Below, one piece after another: positions 5,995 through 10,073 of a stretch of 10,073 nucleotides of DNA. The stretch is from positions 1-10,073 of the forward strand of contig JBLHOS010000097.1 in assembly GCA_047623825.1 (NCBI GenBank), given 5' to 3'. Below the pieces are notes generated by a model that saw nothing but the letters and a program-made list of their open reading frames with translations, did not search any database and was not told where the DNA came from. Both the position numbers and the translations under genes were made by a program. The stretch's first letter is position 1. Each line of letters begins with the position of its first letter. The stretch is from JBLHOS01 sp047623825 (lineage in GTDB: Bacteria; Pseudomonadota; Alphaproteobacteria; Rhodobacterales; Rhodobacteraceae).

Positions 5995-6504
5995 ATGGTT
6001 AAGACAGGCGTGCCGAAAACTCCCACCCAATCAGATCGTCCAGTCGGGCCAAAAGTTGTCGCCGTCGCATCAGCGGGCGGGCATTGGACACAGTTGATGC
6101 AGGTTCTGCCAGCATTTGAAGGATTGGATATCCATTTCGCTGGGACCGATCCGCGTCTGGCACACAGCTCGGGTTTGACCGGCATGACTGGCTTGCGCGA
6201 CAGCAATCGAAGTCGACCTTTTCGAGTTCTGGCAACCGTCTGGGATGCTGGTCGACTGATCCTTACAACCCGCCCTGATGTCGTTGTCACGACCGGCGCC
6301 GCCCCCGGCCTTTTGGCGCTGGTTTGGGGTCGGGCCTTTGGCGCGCGAACAATCTGGATCGACAGCATCGCAAATTCACAAGAGCTGTCGCTAAGTGGTC
6401 GGCTTGCGCGCCGGTTCGCCACCCACACGGTGACACAATGGGCCCATTTGGCAGATGACAGCGGCCCGCGCTGCCCGATCCTGTTTTGGGGCAGCGTCTT
6501 ATGA
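5995..6504 (+). CDS. pssD: PssD/Alg14-like glycosyltransferase subunit
   Basis: A 169-residue protein of the Alg14/PssD type. In eukaryotes Alg14 anchors the catalytic Alg13 to the membrane to form a UDP-GlcNAc (or related) transferase; bacterial PssD/PssE-type pairs do the equivalent job on lipid-linked exopolysaccharide repeats. The N-terminal Rossmann motif VVAVASAGGHWTQL (residues 21-34) with the GGH signature is clear, followed by RPDVVVTTGAAPG (93-105) and WIDSIANSQELSLSGR (121-136). The start is taken as ATG 5995; a TTG at 5992 is one codon earlier and slightly better spaced from GGGAG. Residues 1-18 are polar and precede the fold. There is no obvious N-terminal membrane helix; the hydrophobic part at 104-121 could associate with the membrane. 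It overlaps the next gene in ATGA, so the two are translationally coupled. Confidence 0.87.
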   Translation: MVKTGVPKTPTQSDRPVGPKVVAVASAGGHWTQLMQVLPAFEGLDIHFAGTDPRLAHSSGLTGMTGLRDSNRSRPFRVLATVWDAGRLILTTRPDVVVTTGAAPGLLALVWGRAFGARTIWIDSIANSQELSLSGRLARRFATHTVTQWAHLADDSGPRCPILFWGSVL

Positions 6505-6989
6505 TCTTTCTAACGGTGGGAACCCAGCTATCCTTTGATCGATTGATCAGAATTATGGATGATATCGCCAAAGATCTGGCTGAGCCGATCTTTGGCCAGA
6601 TCGGCACCGACGGTCACCAACCCCAGCATTTTGATTTTTCCGCTGATCTGGACCCCGACCGGTTTGCCGAACTGTTCAACGCAGCCCGCGTTGTTGTGGC
6701 CCATGCCGGGATCGGTACGATACTGGCCGCACAGCGCTATGAAAAACCTCTGATCGTGTTGCCGCGTAGCGCGGATTTGGGGGAGCATCGCGATGACCAT
6801 CAGCATGCCACATGTGCGCAATTGGGCCATCTGTCAGGGCTGCATGTCGTCGCGAGCGGCCCACAGATCTCGGGGCTATTGGTCCAAGCTGACCTGACTG
6901 CGATGTCCGCCAAGGGCCCAAATCCGGCCCGCGATCAGCTGATCGGCCATTTGCGGGACGCAATCCTAAATCCCACACGCCCGATCTGA
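6501..6989 (+). CDS. pssE: PssE/Alg13-like catalytic glycosyltransferase subunit
   Basis: A 162-residue protein of the Alg13/PssE family (GT28-type C-terminal domain), the nucleotide-sugar-binding half of the PssD/PssE transferase. It begins MIFLTVGTQLSFDRLIRIMD, the family's usual VTVGT start. Donor-site motifs follow: VVVAHAGIGTILAA (64-77, HAGIGT) and KPLIVLPR with EHRDDHQHAT (95-104, containing the conserved DxHQ-type element). Length is typical. The ATG (6501-6503) overlaps the pssD stop as ATGA, and a longer upstream start at 6486 would only extend into pssD. The last 55 bases overlap the tail of the convergent glycosyltransferase gene. The sugar donor is not known; glucose, glucuronate-linked or GlcNAc-type transfer are all seen in relatives. 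Confidence 0.9.
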   Translation: MIFLTVGTQLSFDRLIRIMDDIAKDLAEPIFGQIGTDGHQPQHFDFSADLDPDRFAELFNAARVVVAHAGIGTILAAQRYEKPLIVLPRSADLGEHRDDHQHATCAQLGHLSGLHVVASGPQISGLLVQADLTAMSAKGPNPARDQLIGHLRDAILNPTRPI

Positions 6990-7840
6990 GACCGGATCGC
7001 CTTGGCAAGTTTTCGGAGGACGTAGCGCGCAAAATAATTGCGCAACTCGGGGTCCTCAATCCTTGGGGCCCGCCCGATCCAGGCCGACAGATACCCCGCA
7101 ACAAACTCATATCCCGCGCGCATCTCGCCTCGTGCCAGAAATTTTCCCCACCGCAAGCAGGCGTAAAACGGCGTATTTCCCCTGAAATGGGCCGATCTGC
7201 CGTAATAGTTCTGGCGCGCCCGTAGCCCAACTTCGCGGGCAAGAAACTGGGCTTGCGGCAAAACGCGCGCAAACCAGCCATCCAACTCAGCGCGGGCCAG
7301 CGACAATGTGTCGGCGGATGGACCGATCACATAACCCGATCCCAAAAAACACGCCCCCCGCCAAATTCGACACGATCCCAAAACCCAATCGGCAGCGTGG
7401 CGCGACGGTTGTCCGGTCAGATCATCGACACAACGCCCGCTGGCGATGCCAAGTTTTGGGTCACGATCAAACCCGTCGCTTAGCTGCGTGTAATATCGTG
7501 GCCCCGGAAAACTGTCCGCATCAAGGATCCCAATCATGTCTTCGGGTCCAATGTCGAACTGGCTGCAAATACGCGCAAACCCGATCTGAACAATGCCGGC
7601 ATATTTGCTGCCCAGGCCGTAAACCTGCCGCCTGCACAACTGGTTCAACACAATCATGGTATCGACATTTTCAGGTGGCGCATGACGTGACAGCGCCTCT
7701 TGGCTGCCATCGGTTGAGCCGTTTTCGACAATCACCCAACAGGTGACCTGCATATCTTGCGCAGCAACCGAGGCGAACAAACGCTCAATATTGTTGATCT
7801 CGTCGCGCAGCGGTGTTGTCAAAAACAGCCGCCGGGTCAT
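6935..7840 (-). CDS. family 2 glycosyltransferase
   Basis: A 301-residue inverting glycosyltransferase with a GT-A fold, probably adding one sugar to the lipid-linked repeat at the cytoplasmic face of the inner membrane. The donor-binding strand and loop are VIVENGSTDGS (36-46), as in GT2 enzymes. The metal-binding DxD is D107-A-D109 in GILDADSFPG. A later block GYVIGPSADTL (169-179) and the ARARE/RQNYYGRSAHFRGNTP region fit the acceptor side. No membrane span is evident. The ATG at 7840 overlaps the upstream polymerase stop in ATGA, so expression should be coupled to it. It is the last gene of its operon. Its stop at 6937-6935 lies inside pssE on the other strand, giving a 55-bp tail-to-tail overlap with no room for a classical terminator. 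Exact sugar specificity is not readable. Confidence 0.88.
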   Translation of the reverse strand: MTRRLFLTTPLRDEINNIERLFASVAAQDMQVTCWVIVENGSTDGSQEALSRHAPPENVDTMIVLNQLCRRQVYGLGSKYAGIVQIGFARICSQFDIGPEDMIGILDADSFPGPRYYTQLSDGFDRDPKLGIASGRCVDDLTGQPSRHAADWVLGSCRIWRGACFLGSGYVIGPSADTLSLARAELDGWFARVLPQAQFLAREVGLRARQNYYGRSAHFRGNTPFYACLRWGKFLARGEMRAGYEFVAGYLSAWIGRAPRIEDPELRNYFARYVLRKLAKAIRSQIGRVGFRIASRKWPIS

Positions 7841-9054
7841 CGGGCCAACCCCGAGCCGGCCCCCCAGTCAGGTCGCATTGCCTGACTGGGCTGAACCTGA
7901 AGTGCGGCAATTGCCAAGATGAACACCGCCACGACCGAAAACTCCGTCGCGATATTCCCCGTTTGCATCGGCAGGCCCAACGCCAGCCCCAACAAAATTG
8001 GCGCGCGGGTCCCTATCACCGGCAATATCATCAAGACAGGCACCGCCAATCCAATAATCAACCCATAGTCTAGGACAAATGCCAGCACATCGTTATGCGG
8101 GTCTTTTTGCATGAACTCGAACACGTAGTTGCCTCGACTGGTGCTACCACCGCCGTACCCCCAAAGGATATGAAACAAGTCTTGGGAAAAATGCTCCCGC
8201 CAGATCGCGATCCAATAAGAGGCCCGCCATGCAAGTGAGGAGTCGTGTCCGCCAAACTCTCCCGACAGAGAGCCCTGCATAATCGCCGTTGGATCCATGT
8301 TTGCGATCTTCAGCCACAGCGCATCCAGCAACGGCGTGCCCAATGCGATGCCCACCACAAAAATCCCACCGACTAGCAATGCCGCACCCCACAACGGGCC
8401 ACGCAATCGGGTCAACCCAAAGACCACCAGCACGATTGCGGCCGTGACCAGCCCATTGCTGCTTTCGGATAATCCGATAGCCAGCAAAAGCCCGGCCAGT
8501 ACGGTCCAAAACCATGCACGTTGATCACCAAAGATCTTTTTGCGCGCCACAATCACGCAAATCATAAGGATGACGGCGACATATGACAGATGATTGGGAT
8601 GAGTGAAAAATGAGGTGTAGCGCAGGTTCCCAGACTCGTCGATACGGCCAAAAAACCCAAGGGCTGCATAGATCGGGATCGGGACGATCACTAAGGCCAC
8701 CACCACCATCAAAGCCTGCTGGCGTTGCTGGTCTGACATCATAAGTGCGACGGCTGCGGTTGCCGCAAAGCAAAGGGCGCGTGCGGCTTCCTCGGCGCGA
8801 ACTGGCGCGGGTGTGACGTTGGGCAAAACTGCGTGAACCGCAACCAGCGCCAGAATGGCTCCATAACAGACGCTTAGCACGCCAATCCGGATCTGCCCCA
8901 AAACCGCCAGCGCCAGTCCAAACGCCACCACCAGAATGATCCCACCTGCAAAATTATTGAACGTCCCGGCAAAGACTGCAGCGCCGAATGCCCATGGTGC
9001 GATTCTGCCTAGTGGACCTTCGGTTGGCACAACCTGGGTACGTACCTCCATCAT
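7837..9054 (-). CDS. Wzy/O-antigen ligase-like polysaccharide polymerase, integral membrane
   Basis: A 405-residue multi-pass inner-membrane protein, resembling the O-antigen ligase/polymerase (Wzy_C) family, including ExoQ-type exopolysaccharide polymerases. I count about 10-12 hydrophobic segments, roughly at residues 21-50, 53-78, 93-107, 115-135, 155-171, 181-196, 201-217, 221-242, 325-348, 351-363 and 371-387. Family landmarks are FTHPNHLSY (150-158), a large periplasmic loop at about 243-322 with SLAWRASYWIAIW (R277), and KDPHNDVLAFVLDYG with H320-N321, the region with the catalytic Arg and His in this family. It would join exported repeat units into polymer. The start ATG 9054 overlaps the sulfotransferase stop (ATGA); a second ATG follows directly. 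Polymerase versus ligase cannot be separated by eye, but the capsule/EPS context favours polymerase. Confidence 0.85.
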   Translation of the reverse strand: MMEVRTQVVPTEGPLGRIAPWAFGAAVFAGTFNNFAGGIILVVAFGLALAVLGQIRIGVLSVCYGAILALVAVHAVLPNVTPAPVRAEEAARALCFAATAAVALMMSDQQRQQALMVVVALVIVPIPIYAALGFFGRIDESGNLRYTSFFTHPNHLSYVAVILMICVIVARKKIFGDQRAWFWTVLAGLLLAIGLSESSNGLVTAAIVLVVFGLTRLRGPLWGAALLVGGIFVVGIALGTPLLDALWLKIANMDPTAIMQGSLSGEFGGHDSSLAWRASYWIAIWREHFSQDLFHILWGYGGGSTSRGNYVFEFMQKDPHNDVLAFVLDYGLIIGLAVPVLMILPVIGTRAPILLGLALGLPMQTGNIATEFSVVAVFILAIAALQVQPSQAMRPDWGAGSGLAR

Positions 9055-9920
9055 GAAGCGGCTCGGCCCCAGCCCTCACACCGCCTTTGATAGGTCAGGC
9101 GATCATCTTGCGCCATCTGCCGGAAAGTCTGGGTTTCGTCGCGTAGGATGCGGCCCAATTCCTGGGCCTCTTGCAGGGACAGCATATCGTCAAAGGCACG
9201 CCGACCCCTTGGCACCAAAAGCTGTCGCAGGTGCACGCGTACCGCATGCGGCAGCATTGGCTTTATCCGCTGGCCATAAAATCGCGATCTGATCAGTTTG
9301 CGCAACAGGCCCTGCGCCTCACGCTTACCGGCAGAGCGGTTGGCGTGGTGACCAGCCGGATGGATCGACGGCCCGAGCTCCAGAAATGCAAAGATCCGGT
9401 TCATAAAGCTGTCGGGATCTGAAATGTAGTCTTCCATCTGCAGCACCAGAAGGTTTTCACGCTCAAAGACTTTTAGCCATTGGGCGATCTGCAGGTCATA
9501 GCGCGAAAGATCAAATAGTTTGGGGTCGCGTCCCAGCATCTCAGCCAAAGGTTGAGTATAGGTTTTTTTCTGCACCTCATGCCGGTAATGGCTGCGGATC
9601 CGTTCCACCGGATCACGACCCACGAAGATCAGTTTCAAGGTAGGTCCAAATAATGCGTGAGCACGCTGTGGCACCTCTGTCACATGGGGATATTGCGCAT
9701 AAAGGGTTGTTGCCTCGCCGCACCATTGCCCCGGCCCCGCCTTTGCAAACAGACTAAGATAGCGTTGCTGCGCTGCGGCGTGAAAAATCGCATCGCTAGC
9801 CAGATCGCCTGGCTCTTTGATCGAAGTCTCATAGACCTGCGGGTGACAGGTTAAGTCGTCAAAAATAGAAGTGGTTCCCGATTTCATCGACCCAATCATC
9901 AAGAAACGACGGTCCTGCAT
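9051..9920 (-). CDS. PAPS-dependent carbohydrate sulfotransferase
   Basis: A 289-residue P-loop-like sulfotransferase that would move a sulfate group from PAPS to a hydroxyl of the polysaccharide or its lipid-linked precursor. The 5'-phosphosulfate loop is MIGSMKSGTTSI (8-19) with K13, the 3'-phosphate site is KLIFVGRDPVERIRSHYRHE (96-115) with R102 and S110, and GEATTLYAQYP (68-78) corresponds to the GExSPxY-type motif of heparan/NodH-like sulfotransferases. An IKEP loop (34-37) matches the family K-EPxF/YF area. The start is put at ATG 9920 because the PSB loop normally follows the start closely; the frame is open to 10022 but that part overlaps the upstream gene in another frame. The ATG overlaps that gene's stop (TAATG), and the stop overlaps the polymerase start (ATGA). 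Acceptor and sulfated position are unknown. Confidence 0.9.
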   Translation of the reverse strand: MQDRRFLMIGSMKSGTTSIFDDLTCHPQVYETSIKEPGDLASDAIFHAAAQQRYLSLFAKAGPGQWCGEATTLYAQYPHVTEVPQRAHALFGPTLKLIFVGRDPVERIRSHYRHEVQKKTYTQPLAEMLGRDPKLFDLSRYDLQIAQWLKVFERENLLVLQMEDYISDPDSFMNRIFAFLELGPSIHPAGHHANRSAGKREAQGLLRKLIRSRFYGQRIKPMLPHAVRVHLRQLLVPRGRRAFDDMLSLQEAQELGRILRDETQTFRQMAQDDRLTYQRRCEGWGRAAS

Positions 9921-10072
9921 TAGGATACCGCCTGCCGGGAGGGGGGCAAAAAGCCCACTCCAAAGACAGATGAATACAGCCCGGTTCGCACTGACGCGGC
10001 CCGCACCAATGCCAGGTTCCAAATCACCCGGCTTAGCGCGTCGGCCATGGCGATCCCCAAGATCCCAAAGCT
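9920..10072 (-). CDS. C-terminal end of a probable polysaccharide flippase (partial, runs off the window)
   Basis: The last 50 codons of a minus-strand gene whose start lies beyond the right edge. They read SFGILGIAMADALSRVIWNL at the visible beginning and end in FLPPSRQAVS with TAA at 9922-9920. The G-I-L-G-I-A-M-A-x-A-x-S-R-x-x-W-N-L pattern is typical of the last helices of Wzx-type or MATE-like oligosaccharide exporters. The stop overlaps the sulfotransferase start as TAATG, so it is the preceding gene in the same operon. In this setting it would flip the lipid-linked repeat across the inner membrane. With only 50 residues the family call is tentative; that a coding tail is here is better supported, because the frame is open, coupled and in the same style as its neighbours. 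Confidence 0.6.
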   Translation of the reverse strand, partial: SFGILGIAMADALSRVIWNLALVRAASVRTGLYSSVFGVGFLPPSRQAVS

Positions 10073-10073
10073 C

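Noticed and set aside
6676..7281. 201-codon minus-strand open frame across pssE and the GT2 gene
   Set aside because: Out of frame with the GT2 gene, rich in Arg/Pro/Gly like a typical high-GC shadow frame, no motif and no sensible start.
9921..10022. N-terminal extension of the sulfotransferase to 10022
   Set aside because: The start would be non-ATG, and the 34 extra residues overlap a better-looking coding tail in another frame. The PAPS loop normally lies close to the N-terminus, as it does from 9920.
1..10073. CRISPR array, riboswitch or replication origin
   Set aside because: No regularly spaced repeats, no recognisable aptamer and no iteron or DnaA-box cluster were seen on reading through the window.

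Overview
The window looks like an accessory region from a marine alphaproteobacterium, most likely a Rhodobacterales (Roseobacter-group) species. This is inferred from protein style (a PssD/PssE pair, a curlin/CsgH-like pair, a P4-type integrase), moderate GC and an abundance of decayed mobile DNA. I cannot name the species. An IS- and pseudogene-rich genome of the Octadecabacter kind would fit, but that is a guess.

Layout. (1) 1-1898: remains of an integrated element, all on the minus strand. An AlpA-type regulator looks intact. A P4-type tyrosine integrase is broken by one in-frame TGA and has also lost its nucleophilic tyrosine (His in its place). A short interrupted reading frame lies between them. 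(2) 2075-2828: a 754-bp IS5-family element. Its terminal inverted repeats are well preserved, but the transposase has six in-frame stops, a substituted first catalytic Asp and an in-frame internal deletion. (3) 2894-4278: two intact plus-strand metabolic genes, a type II 3-dehydroquinate dehydratase (aroQ) just past the IS, and an HpcH/HpaI-family class II aldolase. (4) 4279-5991: a small exported protein with an internal repeat and a strong terminator, then about 980 bp of decayed DNA. On its minus strand this DNA carries what looks like a dead curlin subunit gene followed by a dead csgH-like gene. (5) 5995-10073: an exopolysaccharide or capsule locus in two convergent blocks. pssD-pssE (plus strand) form a two-subunit glycosyltransferase. 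Facing them on the minus strand is a tightly coupled operon: the C-terminal tail of a probable flippase, a sulfotransferase, a Wzy/O-antigen-ligase-like polymerase and a family 2 glycosyltransferase.

How the genes fit together. In the polysaccharide locus PssD/PssE and the GT2 enzyme would build a lipid-linked repeat unit, the flippase would export it and the Wzy-like protein would polymerise it. The sulfotransferase suggests that the polymer or its precursor is sulfated. All genes within each block overlap by 1-4 bases (TAATG or ATGA junctions), and the two blocks overlap tail to tail by 55 bp. The rest of the window is a patchwork of housekeeping-type genes and mobile or surface-fibre genes that have decayed. 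I see no CRISPR array, rRNA or convincing tRNA. The most notable signals are the decayed curlin/CsgH pair, the doubly dead integrase, the MITE-like IS remnant, the repeat-bearing exported protein and the sulfotransferase inside the polysaccharide operon. I did not find an intact, clearly new multi-gene system.
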